NCBI RefSeq assembly: GCF_001202035.1
Contig: NZ_LGHT01000025.1
Coordinates: 372,001 to 436,000, forward strand
DNA: 64,000 nt
From: Pseudorhodobacter wandonensis
GTDB lineage: Bacteria; Pseudomonadota; Alphaproteobacteria; Rhodobacterales; Rhodobacteraceae
Direction of reading: 5' to 3'
Shown here one piece after another: positions 18,779-28,400 of the stretch. The first letter of the stretch is position 1; every line of letters begins with the position of its first letter. Under the pieces are notes generated by a model, which was given only the letters and a program-made list of their open reading frames with translations, did not search any database and had not been told where the DNA came from. The translations under genes and the position numbers were made by a program.

Positions 18779-19075
18779 CCGCAACACCTGCCGCGCGGTT
18801 CTGATTTGTTAGGGTCATGACTGCGCGGAAATTAGGCATGACCAATACACGCCTCAAATCACCAAAATGCGCCTGTGATTTGAAAGTGCTGTGCCTGCAA
18901 GGGCTTGGGCAGCAAATACTGGCCATATTTTCCGCAATTTGACGCAGAAGAACGGTGGTTTAAGCGTAATTTCAGACTGTTAGCGCCAACATAATTGATC
19001 GACGTTCCGCATACCGCTATGCCGTTTGTTAACGGGGCTTTGGCCCCCTAAAACAAGGGACATGAGGTTAACGAG
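18779..19075 (+). promoter_or_regulatory. Intergenic region with predicted fba promoter
   Basis: This stretch between pgk and the aldolase gene has no convincing gene on either strand. Near its end TTGATC (18995-19000) and TATGCC (19018-19023) are separated by 17 nt, about 50 nt ahead of the aldolase ATG. This makes a plausible sigma70-type promoter. The remaining 200 nt show nothing I can name. Confidence 0.4.
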
Positions 19076-19969
19076 ATGCCAAACAGCAAACAGACCGAAC
19101 AAATGCAGCGTGGCGCAGGCTTTATCGCGGCACTAGACCAAAGTGGCGGTTCCACCCCCAAAGCTCTGCGCCTCTATGGCGTTGAAGAAAGCGCCTACAG
19201 CTCGGAAAGCGAGATGTACGACCTGATCCACCAAATGCGGTCACGGATTATTAAATCGCCGGCGTTTACGGGTGATAAAGTTATTGCTGCCATTCTGTTT
19301 GAACAAACCATGGATCGTGACATCGACGGCATCCCTACCGCAAACTACCTGTGGGAAAAACGCGGTGTCGTCCCGTTCTTGAAAATCGACAAAGGGCTAG
19401 AGGCTGAAGCTGACGGCGTGCAAATGCTGAAACCTATTCCGGGCCTGCAGGCGCTGCTTGCGCGTGCTGTCAAAGCCGGGATTTTTGGCACCAAAGAACG
19501 TTCGGTCGTGAACGCCGCAAATGCCGCCGGGATTGAGGCGCTGGTCGCCCAGCAATTCGCACTTGGCGCCGAGGTAAAAGCCGCAGGGTTGATGCCGATC
19601 CTGGAACCCGAAGTAACCATCTCGATCGCCGACAAAGCCGAGGCAGAAGATCTGCTGCTCGCAGCGATCTTGCGCCATTTGGACAAACTGCCCAAGGGTG
19701 AGCAAGTGATGCTAAAGCTGACCTTGCCGACAAAAGCCAATCTTTACAAACCTTTGGTGGATCATCCGGCAGTGATGAAGGTGGTGGCGCTTTCGGGCGG
19801 GTATAACCGTGCCGAGGCAAACAAAATCCTTGCGCAGAACAGTGGTGTTATTGCCAGCTTTAGCCGCGCCTTGTCGGAAGGACTGAATGCAAACCAGACC
19901 GACGCGGAATTTGATGCAATTCTGGTTCAAGCGATCGATAGCATTCACGCGGCATCGATTGCTGGCTAA
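19076..19969 (+). CDS. fba: Class I fructose-bisphosphate aldolase
   Basis: This is a Schiff-base (metal-independent) aldolase that cleaves fructose 1,6-bisphosphate into dihydroxyacetone phosphate and glyceraldehyde 3-phosphate. The 297-residue sequence begins with GAGFIAALDQSGGSTPKAL, followed by RGVVPFLKIDKGLEAE and LEPEVTI. The predicted Schiff-base lysine lies in VMLKLTLPTKANLY near residue 212. The length and motifs match the bacterial class I form rather than the class II zinc enzyme. A good SD-like stretch (GAGGTTAACGAG) precedes the ATG. Confidence 0.93.
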   Translation: MPNSKQTEQMQRGAGFIAALDQSGGSTPKALRLYGVEESAYSSESEMYDLIHQMRSRIIKSPAFTGDKVIAAILFEQTMDRDIDGIPTANYLWEKRGVVPFLKIDKGLEAEADGVQMLKPIPGLQALLARAVKAGIFGTKERSVVNAANAAGIEALVAQQFALGAEVKAAGLMPILEPEVTISIADKAEAEDLLLAAILRHLDKLPKGEQVMLKLTLPTKANLYKPLVDHPAVMKVVALSGGYNRAEANKILAQNSGVIASFSRALSEGLNANQTDAEFDAILVQAIDSIHAASIAG

Positions 19970-20074
19970 AAGGCCTAAAAATATGGGAATTTCCCGCTTG
20001 TGGGGGATTCCCTTTGCGAATCACTTGTGTCATATTGCCTAAAACCCCCATTGCAGAGGGGTGAGAGGCGCCCG

Positions 20075-20377
20075 ATGCACACCCAAAAACAACGCCCCGC
20101 GATAGCTTCGCTTTTGCTGATGACCTTGGCGGTTATTCTTGGGGGCTATTTTACCTTTGCTGCGGTGCAGGGCGATTACGGCGTGTTCCGGCAAGTGCAG
20201 TTGCGTGCCGAAGAACGTGCGTTGGTCGCGCAGCGCGATGCGCTCAAGGTCGAGCTTGCCAAAATGCAAAACCTGACGTTGCGCCTGTCAGACACCTATC
20301 TTGACCTTGATCTGCTGGATGAACAGGCAAGAGATGTGCTGGGCTATCTGCGCGCGGATGAGATCGTCATTCGCTAA
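20075..20377 (+). CDS. FtsB/DivIC-like septum formation initiator protein
   Basis: A 100-residue bitopic protein with a short cytoplasmic tail, one transmembrane helix (about residues 12-30) and a periplasmic coiled coil (about 38-75, rich in Arg/Glu/Leu heptads such as LRAEERALVAQRDALKVEL). It ends in LDEQARDVLGYLRADEIVI, which is typical of FtsB/DivIC family proteins that scaffold the divisome. The ATG at 20075 was chosen over a longer frame because the extra N-terminal residues are not conserved in type. It sits between the aldolase and pdhA genes, a position I associate with Rhodobacterales. Confidence 0.85.
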   Translation: MHTQKQRPAIASLLLMTLAVILGGYFTFAAVQGDYGVFRQVQLRAEERALVAQRDALKVELAKMQNLTLRLSDTYLDLDLLDEQARDVLGYLRADEIVIR

Positions 20378-20402
20378 TCCATTGCTCTTTACACTGACCA
20401 AA

Positions 20403-20424
20403 GCGCCGCCGTTTGCGGCGCATT
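20403..20424 (+). terminator. Hairpin terminator after the FtsB-like gene
   Basis: GCGCCGC (20403-20409) pairs with GCGGCGC (20415-20421) around a CGTTT loop and is followed by ATTT. It separates the FtsB-like gene from the pdh operon. Confidence 0.5.
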
Positions 20425-20470
20425 TGCTTTGGCCTATCCAATTCCGCCTTGTTTTTCCGTATCGCCCTAG

Positions 20471-20490
20471 GTAGTTTAACACTGAACTAC
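20471..20490. promoter_or_regulatory. Operator candidate upstream of pdhA
   Basis: GTAGTTTAACACTGAACTAC is an imperfect 20-bp dyad with perfect 6-bp outer arms (GTAGTT/AACTAC). It ends 27 nt before the pdhA ATG, immediately upstream of the GGGAGG ribosome-binding site. It could bind a dimeric pyruvate-responsive regulator. No regulator gene is adjacent. Confidence 0.4.
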
Positions 20491-20517
20491 TTTCACAGAT
20501 GCGGGAGGTTGCGTTTC

Positions 20518-21507
20518 ATGGCTGCGGCAAAGAAACCCACAAAATCAAATACATCCAAAGAAGAACTCATGGGATTTTACCGTGAGATGCTGTTGATCCG
20601 TCGATTCGAGGAAAAGGCAGGCCAATTGTATGGCATGGGGCTGATTGGCGGGTTTTGCCATTTGTACATTGGCCAAGAGGCTGTTGTCGTGGGCATTGAG
20701 GCCGCTGCCAAAGAAGGCGACAAGCGCATTACATCCTACCGCGACCACGGCCATATGCTGGCCTGTGGCATGGACCCGAAAGGCGTGATGGCCGAATTGA
20801 CAGGGCGTGAGGGCGGCTATTCCAAGGGTAAGGGCGGCTCGATGCACATGTTCTCGAAAGAGAAGCATTTCTACGGCGGGCACGGAATTGTTGGCGCACA
20901 GGTGCCTTTGGGCGCAGGGCTGGCATTTGCCGACAAATACTTGGGTAATGACAACGTTTCCTTTGCTTATTTCGGCGATGGTGCTGCCAACCAGGGCCAG
21001 GTCTATGAGACCTATAACATGGCCGAGCTTTGGAACCTGCCGGTGGTTTTTGTGATTGAAAACAACCAATACGCCATGGGCACCAGCATGAAGCGGTCAA
21101 CCAAATCACCGTCTTTGTGGGAACGCGGCGCTGCCTATGGCATTAAAGGCGAAGCGGTGGACGGCATGGATGTGCTGGCTGTTAAAGCGGCTGCCGAAAA
21201 GGCAGTTGCCGTGTGCCGCGCGGGTGAAGGCCCCTATATTCTGGAAATGAACACCTACCGCTATCGCGGGCACTCGATGTCGGATCCGGCAAAGTACCGC
21301 ACCCGTGAAGAGGTGCAAAAGATGCGCGATGAGAAAGACCCGATCGACCACGTTCGTGACTTGTTGGTGCAAGGCGGCCATGCCTCGGATGACGATCTGA
21401 AAGCCATCGACAAAGAGATTAAGGCGATCGTCAATGAAAGTGCCGAATTCGCCAAAAACAGCCCAGAGCCCGCGTTGGAAGAGCTCTGGACAGATATTTA
21501 CGCCTGA
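20518..21507 (+). CDS. pdhA: Pyruvate dehydrogenase E1 component, alpha subunit
   Basis: This is the thiamine-diphosphate-dependent subunit that decarboxylates pyruvate and loads the acetyl group on lipoate. From the ATG at 20518, with GGGAGG upstream, the protein is 329 residues. The ThDP/Mg motif is [21 protein letters not shown] near residues 153-173, ending in VIENN. The loop [19 protein letters not shown] is the region phosphorylated in eukaryotic homologues. It heads pdhA-pdhB-pdhC, with 14- and 11-nt gaps between genes. Confidence 0.96.
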   Translation: MAAAKKPTKSNTSKEELMGFYREMLLIRRFEEKAGQLYGMGLIGGFCHLYIGQEAVVVGIEAAAKEGDKRITSYRDHGHMLACGMDPKGVMAELTGREGGYSKGKGGSMHMFSKEKHFYGGHGIVGAQVPLGAGLAFADKYLGNDNVSFAYFGDGAANQGQVYETYNMAELWNLPVVFVIENNQYAMGTSMKRSTKSPSLWERGAAYGIKGEAVDGMDVLAVKAAAEKAVAVCRAGEGPYILEMNTYRYRGHSMSDPAKYRTREEVQKMRDEKDPIDHVRDLLVQGGHASDDDLKAIDKEIKAIVNESAEFAKNSPEPALEELWTDIYA

Positions 21508-21521
21508 GGGGGAACAGACAT

Positions 21522-21765
21522 ATGGCAACGCAAATCCTGATGCCGGCCCTTTCGCCCACGATGGAAGAGGGCACCTTGGCCAAATGGCTGGTCAAAGCGG
21601 GCGACGAAGTAAAATCCGGCCAGATCATGGCCGAGATTGAAACCGACAAAGCGACGATGGAATTTGAAGCCGTCGATGAAGGTATTGTTGGCAAAATTTT
21701 GGTCGCCGAAGGCACGGCAAATGTTAAGGTGAACACGCCGATTGCTGTCTTGGTTGAGGAAGGCG
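21522..21765 (+). repeat. Lipoyl-domain coding repeat, copy in pdhB
   Basis: The first 81 or so codons of pdhB and of pdhC (22895-23138) encode lipoyl domains that differ at only about four residues. The nucleotide sequences are also close, with long identical stretches including third positions. This indicates recent duplication or continuing gene conversion within the operon. Confidence 0.8.
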
Positions 21766-22883
21766 AAAGCGCGGACGATGTGGCGGCACCTGCCCCAGCG
21801 GAAACGTCCCAACCCGAAGCCGCAAAGCCAGCAGCCGCGCCAGCTGCGGCGCCCGTTGCTGTGAAATCCAACGCCTCGCCCGATTGGCCCGAAGGCACAA
21901 AGATGAAAACCATGACCGTGCGTGAAGCCTTGCGCGAGGCGATGGCCGAAGAAATGCGTGCGAACGAGCTGGTTTACCTGATGGGCGAGGAAGTGGGCGA
22001 ATACCAAGGCGCCTATAAAATCAGCCAAGGTTTGCTGGATGAATTCGGGCCGCGCCGCGTGGTTGACACGCCGATCACCGAGCATGGCTTTGCCGGTATC
22101 GCTGTCGGTTCGGCCTTTGCTGGGCTGAACCCGATTGTCGAGTTTATGACCTTTAACTTTGCGCTACAGGCGATTGACCATTTGCTGAACTCGGCCGCCA
22201 AGACGCTGTATATGTCGGGCGGGCAGATGGGTTGCCCGATTGTGTTCCGAGGTGCCAACGGTGCCGCCGCGCGGGTAGGCGCACAGCACAGCCAGGATTT
22301 CGCGGCATGGTATGCGATGGTGCCGGGGCTGAAAGTTGTGATGCCCTATTCGGCTGCGGATGCTAAGGGTTTGTTGAAACAGGCTATTCGCGACCCGAAC
22401 CCTGTGATTTTCCTGGAAAACGAGATCATGTATGGCAAGTCGTTCGAAGTGCCGGATCTGGAAGATTTTACCATTCCATTCGGTAAGGCCCGCATCTGGC
22501 GTGAAGGCACAGATGTGACGATCGTGTCTTTTGGCATTGGCATGACTTATGCGCTAGAGGCTGCGGACAAGCTGGCCGAAGACGGGATTTCGGCGGAAGT
22601 GATTGATCTGCGCACGCTGCGCCCGATTGATTACGATACGGTTTTGGCTTCTGTGCAAAAAACCAACCGCTGCGTGACTGTCGAGGAAGGCTGGCCTGTC
22701 GGCTCTATCGGCAACCACCTGTCGGCCACGATCATGGAGCGCGCGTTTGATTATCTCGATGCGCCGGTGATCAACTGCACGGGCAAAGATGTGCCGATGC
22801 CCTATGCCGCCAACCTTGAAAAACACGCATTGATCACGACCGCGGAAGTGGTCGAGGCCGTTAAATCCGTCTGCTACCGGTAA
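21522..22883 (+). CDS. pdhB: Pyruvate dehydrogenase E1 component, beta subunit with N-terminal lipoyl domain
   Basis: This E1 beta subunit is unusual in carrying its own lipoyl domain, a trait I know from alphaproteobacteria. Residues 1-80 are a biotinyl/lipoyl domain with the modified lysine in ETDKATMEF (near residue 43). A Pro/Ala-rich linker spans about residues 86-120. The transketolase-like E1 beta domain then begins near [18 protein letters not shown], with [12 protein letters not shown] and [10 protein letters not shown] following. At 453 residues it is about 120 longer than a plain E1 beta. The lipoyl domain is nearly identical to that of the next gene, pdhC. Confidence 0.96.
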   Translation: MATQILMPALSPTMEEGTLAKWLVKAGDEVKSGQIMAEIETDKATMEFEAVDEGIVGKILVAEGTANVKVNTPIAVLVEEGESADDVAAPAPAETSQPEAAKPAAAPAAAPVAVKSNASPDWPEGTKMKTMTVREALREAMAEEMRANELVYLMGEEVGEYQGAYKISQGLLDEFGPRRVVDTPITEHGFAGIAVGSAFAGLNPIVEFMTFNFALQAIDHLLNSAAKTLYMSGGQMGCPIVFRGANGAAARVGAQHSQDFAAWYAMVPGLKVVMPYSAADAKGLLKQAIRDPNPVIFLENEIMYGKSFEVPDLEDFTIPFGKARIWREGTDVTIVSFGIGMTYALEAADKLAEDGISAEVIDLRTLRPIDYDTVLASVQKTNRCVTVEEGWPVGSIGNHLSATIMERAFDYLDAPVINCTGKDVPMPYAANLEKHALITTAEVVEAVKSVCYR

Positions 22884-22894
22884 GGAGAAAGTTC

Positions 22895-24187
22895 ATGGCG
22901 ACACAAATCTTAATGCCCGCGCTTTCGCCCACGATGGAAGAAGGCACATTGGCCAAATGGCTGGTGAAAGAGGGCGACACGGTGAAATCCGGCGACATCA
23001 TGGCCGAGATTGAAACCGATAAAGCGACGATGGAATTTGAAGCCGTTGATGAAGGTATCGTCGGTAAAATTCTGGTCGCCGAAGGCACGGCAGGTGTGAA
23101 GGTGAACACGCCGATTGCGGTGCTGGTTGAGGAAGGCGAGGATGCGTCGGCGGTTCCTGCTGCTGCGGCACCGAAAGCGAATGCTGCGCCCAAAGAGGCT
23201 GCACCGTCTCCTACGCCTGCGGCACCTACGGCTGCCACTGCACCTGCACCTGCCAAAGGCGCTGGTGCGCGCGTGTTTGCATCCCCCCTTGCCCGCCGGA
23301 TTGCTGCCGAGAAAGGCATTGATTTGACAGGCATTTCCGGTACTGGCCCGCATGGTCGTATTGTTAAGGCCGATGTTGAGGGTGCGAAACCCGGAGCTGC
23401 GGCGGCAGTTTCGGCAGAGCCTGCGCCCGTAAAGGCAGCACCTGCAATTGCAACCGGTGCCACGGCGGATACGGTCAAAAAGATGTTCGCAGACCGCGAT
23501 TATACCGAGGTTGCGCTGGACGGCATGCGCAAGACCATTGCCGCCCGCTTGACCGAAGCCAAGCAAACCATCCCACACTTCTACTTGCGCCGCGATGTGC
23601 AGTTGGATGCACTGATGCAGTTCCGCGCCACGCTGAACAAGCAGTTGGAAGGGCGTGGGGTAAAGCTGTCTGTCAATGACTTCATCATCAAAGCCTGCGC
23701 AAACGCTTTGCAAGCCGTTCCTGACTGCAATGCCGTTTGGGCGGGTGACCGGATATTGAAGTTGAAACCTTCGGACGTGGCTGTGGCTGTCGCGATTGAG
23801 GGCGGTTTGTTCACACCTGTGCTGCGCGATGCACATCAAAAATCCTTGTCTGCGCTTTCGGCCGAGATGAAGGATCTGGCGGGCCGCGCAAAAACCAAAA
23901 AACTGGCGCCGCATGAATATCAAGGCGGCAGCTTTGCGATTTCAAACCTTGGCATGATGGGCGTTGAGAATTTTGATGCCGTCATCAACCCGCCGCACGG
24001 GTCTATCTTGGCCGTCGGGGCGGGTGTGAAAAAGCCCGTCGTCAATGCGGCCGGCGAGATTGTGGTGGCGACGGTGATGTCGATGACGCTATCCGTCGAT
24101 CACAGGGTCATTGATGGGGCTTTGGGTGCAGCTTTCCTGAAAGCTGTTATCGAAAATCTGGAAAACCCGATGTCGATGCTGGCATGA
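22895..24187 (+). CDS. pdhC: Dihydrolipoamide acetyltransferase (pyruvate dehydrogenase E2)
   Basis: E2 forms the core of the complex and transfers the acetyl group from lipoate to CoA. The 430-residue protein has one lipoyl domain (1-80, lysine in ETDKATMEF). An Ala/Pro linker is followed by the peripheral-subunit-binding domain (about 125-160: [20 protein letters not shown], then [14 protein letters not shown]), another linker, and the catalytic domain (about 195-430). The last contains the active-site block [13 protein letters not shown] near the C-terminus. A strong terminator follows, so no E3 (lpd) gene is co-transcribed here. Confidence 0.96.
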   Translation: MATQILMPALSPTMEEGTLAKWLVKEGDTVKSGDIMAEIETDKATMEFEAVDEGIVGKILVAEGTAGVKVNTPIAVLVEEGEDASAVPAAAAPKANAAPKEAAPSPTPAAPTAATAPAPAKGAGARVFASPLARRIAAEKGIDLTGISGTGPHGRIVKADVEGAKPGAAAAVSAEPAPVKAAPAIATGATADTVKKMFADRDYTEVALDGMRKTIAARLTEAKQTIPHFYLRRDVQLDALMQFRATLNKQLEGRGVKLSVNDFIIKACANALQAVPDCNAVWAGDRILKLKPSDVAVAVAIEGGLFTPVLRDAHQKSLSALSAEMKDLAGRAKTKKLAPHEYQGGSFAISNLGMMGVENFDAVINPPHGSILAVGAGVKKPVVNAAGEIVVATVMSMTLSVDHRVIDGALGAAFLKAVIENLENPMSMLA

Positions 24188-24207
24188 CATTGCCGCGTTA
24201 AAATGAC

Positions 24208-24240
24208 AAAAGGCCGGGCAGAAATTGCCCGGCCTTTTTA
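24208..24240 (+). terminator. Intrinsic terminator of the pdh operon
   Basis: AAAAGGCCGGGCA pairs with TTGCCCGGCCTTTT around a short GAAA loop, followed by a T-rich end, 20 nt after the pdhC stop. The A-rich 5' side would also allow termination of the convergent cysE transcript. Confidence 0.85.
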
Positions 24241-24258
24241 GTTGAATTGTAAGTTCTT

Positions 24259-25068
24259 TCAGGCTTCGCGTTCGAACATCTGGTCCATCATCACGGCGGG
24301 TTGGTCGCAGCCCGCCTCTCCGACCACTCGGGCAGGCACCCCGGCGACGGTTTTGCAATTTGGAATGTCTTGAAGAACGACCGACCCCGCCGCGATTCGG
24401 CAGCAATTCCCGACCCGGATATTCCCAAGAATTTTGGCCCCTGCACCAATCAATACGCCGTTGCCGATTTTCGGATGGCGGTCGCCATCTTCCTTGCCTG
24501 TCCCGCCAAGCGTTACGGAATGCAGCATCGAAACATTGTCACCAACAACAGCCGTTTCGCCAATCACGATTGAATGGGCGTGGTCGATCATCAAGCCACG
24601 GCCGAGTTTTGCCGCAGGATGAATGTCGACGCCAAATACCTCGGAAACCCGCATTTGTACAAAATAGGCCAGATCGCGCCGACCTTGTTGCCAAAGCCAG
24701 TGGCCAATCCGGTAGGCCTGAACAGCTTGATATCCTTTGAAGAAAAGCAAAGGTTGCAAGTAACGATTGCATGCGGGATCGCGGTCTAGGACAGCGGTAA
24801 TATCGGCACGCGCATATTGACCAAGCTTTTCATCTGCCGCAAACGCCTCATCCGCTATTTCGCGCAAAATCTGTTCGCTCATCTCGGCAGAAGCCAGCTT
24901 TAGCGAAAACCGATAGGCCAACGTACGCTCAAACGACGGGTGATGCAAAATGCTTGAATGGACCAGACCCCCCAAAAGCGGCTCGGCTGCGATGGCTTGC
25001 ACTGCTTCTTCGCAAACGCGTTGCCACACCGGATCAACCGTTGCGACGCTTTTCTTGTGTTCGGCCAT
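24259..25068 (-). CDS. cysE: Serine O-acetyltransferase
   Basis: CysE acetylates L-serine with acetyl-CoA, the first step of cysteine synthesis. The 269-residue protein has the helical N-terminal domain, then the left-handed beta-helix hexapeptide region with GIDIHPAAKLGRGLMIDHA-type sequence (here starting VFGVD, about 150-170). ETAVVGDNVSMLHSVTLGGTG follows, with the catalytic His/Asp environment. It is convergent with pdhC and shares the bidirectional terminator. cysE next to a GTA cluster is a gene order I associate with Rhodobacterales. Confidence 0.95.
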   Translation of the reverse strand: MAEHKKSVATVDPVWQRVCEEAVQAIAAEPLLGGLVHSSILHHPSFERTLAYRFSLKLASAEMSEQILREIADEAFAADEKLGQYARADITAVLDRDPACNRYLQPLLFFKGYQAVQAYRIGHWLWQQGRRDLAYFVQMRVSEVFGVDIHPAAKLGRGLMIDHAHSIVIGETAVVGDNVSMLHSVTLGGTGKEDGDRHPKIGNGVLIGAGAKILGNIRVGNCCRIAAGSVVLQDIPNCKTVAGVPARVVGEAGCDQPAVMMDQMFEREA

Positions 25069-25113
25069 AGCTATGCTCCGTCAGAGGTCTAGGCCTGAGT
25101 ATAGCGGAAGTTT

Positions 25114-25439
25114 CTAGCAAAGGTCCATTGCCACACACGCCGAGTTGAGGGCCGCCTGTTCCTTTTTCCAGGAAATCAACGCGTCAATCACCAGACGCAG
25201 GCTGTCTAGGTAATCCAGATTGTTTGGAAATGGCTCTGCCTTGGCTGGCAAAACCGAGGCCGACGCAAGCAGGCTGCCGTTGCCCCAAACTGCATGACCC
25301 ACGCCTGTAGTTTGACAATTTTATCCGCGACATGCGCCCTATAGAGCATCTCATCAGCTGCCCGCCTTTGGTTTTGCGGCGGCACGTTTTGCAAGGATCG
25401 TGCCGCCGCAATAATATCCCCCATTAAAACTTGGCGCAT
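25114..25439 (-). pseudogene. Frameshifted DUF7742-like small gene downstream of the GTA cluster
   Basis: Two minus-strand frames join into one protein if a single base is added near 25311-25313. The first begins at ATG 25439 (MRQVLMGDIIAAARSL) and runs to about HVADKIVK. The second continues as TTGVGHAVWGNGSLLASAS to the TAG at 25114. The pieces match, in order, the two halves of a small protein I know downstream of GTA gp15 in Rhodobacterales. The break falls in an AAA run where one A seems missing. The combined product would be 108 residues. It may be a real pseudogene, a sequencing error or a programmed shift. Confidence 0.7.
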
Positions 25440-25453
25440 TTTACCCGACCGGA

Positions 25454-28400
25454 TCAAAGATCAATGCTGCTGAACGGGCCCGGCCCAAACCGATCCGAGA
25501 GTTGCGCCACCGAGATCTTCACAGCGCCTGCGGCTGCATCGGCTTGCTGAGCGCTGCTGGAATAGGTCCAGTTGCTGACAGTCGTCTGTACCTCGCGAAC
25601 CAGATTTCCCGCCGCGAAAACCCGCACAAGATACTGCTCTTGCGCCTCGGCCAAAGGTACTTCTACGGATTCCCAGCTATCGCCATCAACCCGCGTGCGC
25701 CGCAGCCATGATACCTCTCGGTCACCATTTGACGCTGTCTTTGCCTTCAATTGCGCGGGCGCATAAGGTCGCAGCCCAATCCCTGAAAACGCCTCGACCA
25801 AATGCACGACATTGGGATCATCCACACCGCGACCCGCCGCGCCAATGCGGTAGTTGCGTGCCAACCCCCTTGCCGATTGCGCGACGTCGATTTGTTGCAA
25901 GGCGGTGTTCAAAAGAACAACCAAACTGCCGGCCGGCCAATTGTCGGGTTGAACCCCGTCAGTGCCCAGTTGGCCCCGCAAGCGGAGGCTGAGGTCATAG
26001 ACACCCGGCGCAACCAATTGGGCATCGGCGAACTGAAAAACCTCCCAATTGTCTGGACTGCCATCACCGATCGCCATCGCATTCGCACCGTTCAACACCT
26101 CCAACTCATCTGCTGACGACAACGTCCCATAACTCAACTTAACCCTTAGCGCATCGCCCCGATCCCACAGCCCCGGCTTGGCTGCAGCAAGGTGTGTTTG
26201 GGTAACGCCCAATGTAGATGGGCGCGATATCAATCGGTTAAGGCTATAGCCCGCATCCTGAACGGCACTCCACACGGCAACCGATTGCGGCCAAGGCTGC
26301 GCAGCAACAGCAATATGTGGCGCGTTATCAACCTCGTCTCCGGTCAAAAGCGGTAGGTCAAGAAACACCGGAAAGACAGGAACAGGGGCCACAAACTGGT
26401 TGATCTGCCGGCGTTCATCGGCCGCGTCCGAGGACTTATAGATCGACCGTTCGATCCGCACCGCCTCAACAAGGGCCGCGTTGGTTTGCTCTATCCGGTC
26501 TATGCGGTACTGCGTACCTGCAAGATCAACTACATCGCCCGCCCCCAAATGCGCCAGCGATCGAGGCAAGACAAAACGCGCAGTGTCACGCGCTACCCGC
26601 GCCTCGGAAAGCCAACGCTCGGCAATACTGCGCCCGTCTGCATCTGTCAGCGCCAGCGCAAGCTCACTTTGCGATACGCCAAAGCTTTCTTCATCGGGAA
26701 AAATTGCCTCAACCTGCCGAACCCCGAAATCTGCCTCAGCCTCCACAAAATTCAGCCGTACCCGCCCTGCCGTTTCCGCTTCGGGGTTGCGCGTTGCCTC
26801 TAACACACCGTCCAGATCGTCGGCTTCGACCAGATGCTCACTGTTCAGGATGTTTGGCTGTTTGACGCCACGCATCTGAAAAACCAACACGCCCGCGCGC
26901 TCAACAGCTTCAAAGGCATAGGCAAGCATCAAAGGCTGTAATGCGGCCCGCGCGGTTCCAACACCTTCGGGCATATACCCGCGAACCACGCCATACAAAC
27001 CTGAAACGTCAATATGTTTCAGGCCCGAACGTTCGCAAATCTCGGCTACGACCAGCGACAGCGGCTGGTTCGCGCTGCGTCCTGTCAGCCAATGCCCGCG
27101 CGCATAATTTCCACCATCAGCCCAAAGCTCTTGGTTGTTTGGAAAGTGTGGAAATGGCCGCGCATCCCATGCCCAAACATGCGCGCGTTCCATATCCAGC
27201 ATAGGCGCACCATACAGGTTTGAGACAGGGTTGTTTTCGGGCTTGGCCCAGGTCAATGCCATCGCACGCAAATATTGCATCTGCATCGTATCATCACGAC
27301 GACCATTCGAATATTTTGCCAAACTTGACTCGGATGATTTCGGATCAAGAAACTTGTTGGGCTGGTTGGCCCCTTTGTCTATTGCCGCGCATCCATACTC
27401 GGTAAAACGGATAGGTTTTGATTGCGGCACCCAGCCCGTCGCCACTTGCTGACGCACCCCATTGATGCGCTCATAGTGGTCATTCAACCACCAACTTTTC
27501 AAATCCTTGTAGCGAAACACCCATGGCTCATCATACGCGCCATCCTCAATGGGCAGACGGCGTTGTGCAGCCTCACCTTCGGGGCTGTCATAATACCAAT
27601 CAAACCCTTCACCACCCAAGACGTTGCCGCCCAGATAGTCGAGGTCATAGATGGTGTCATACGCAGCATCGGCATGGTCATCACCGTCGCGCCAATCTGA
27701 AAGTGGCATGTAATTGTCGATACCAATGAAATCGATATTCGGGTCAGCCCAAAGCGGGTCCAGATGAAAATAGACATTTCCACCAGTCTGATAGCCGAAA
27801 TATTCGGTCCAATCCGCGGCATAAGTGATTTTTGTCCCCGGCCCCAAAATGCTGCGCACATCCGCGGCAAGCTGGCGCAAGGCAGCAACCGCAGGAAAGC
27901 TGTCTGCCGCCCCCCGGATTTGCGTTAAACCCCGCATTTCTGACCCGATGCAAAACGCATCCACACCGCCCGCAAGCACGCATAAATGTGCATAATGCAG
28001 CACAAAACGCCGATACCCCCATTCATTCGGGCCGGAATAGCTGACTTTTTTGCCGGTGGTCGAGAAATCCGCTGCCGCTGCCGTTCCAAAAAACGCGGCA
28101 ACCTCTGCCGCTGCGGCGGCGGTGCCATCCGGGCTCATATCGCGGCCCGGCGCAGAAGACAGGGTAATTCTGCCGCGCCATGGCAATTTGGGTTGCGTCG
28201 CTGCCTCCGAGTACGGATCCGGCAACATGTTCCCATCCATCTGATCCATCAGAATAAACGGATAGAACATGACCTCTTGGCCACCACTGCGCACAGCCTT
28301 GATCGCCTCGATGACCGAAGCATCCGATGGTGTCCCGCCATAGATTGACCGCCCGGCCACTTTGGCAATCACAGGTGCCGACGCGCGCGCAATCCCTCCG

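Noticed and set aside
25114-25457. Two separate small genes (83 and 62 residues) downstream of gp15
   Set aside because: The pieces fit end to end as one protein with a single-base shift. The first would also need a TTG start and reads into meaningless sequence after the shift.
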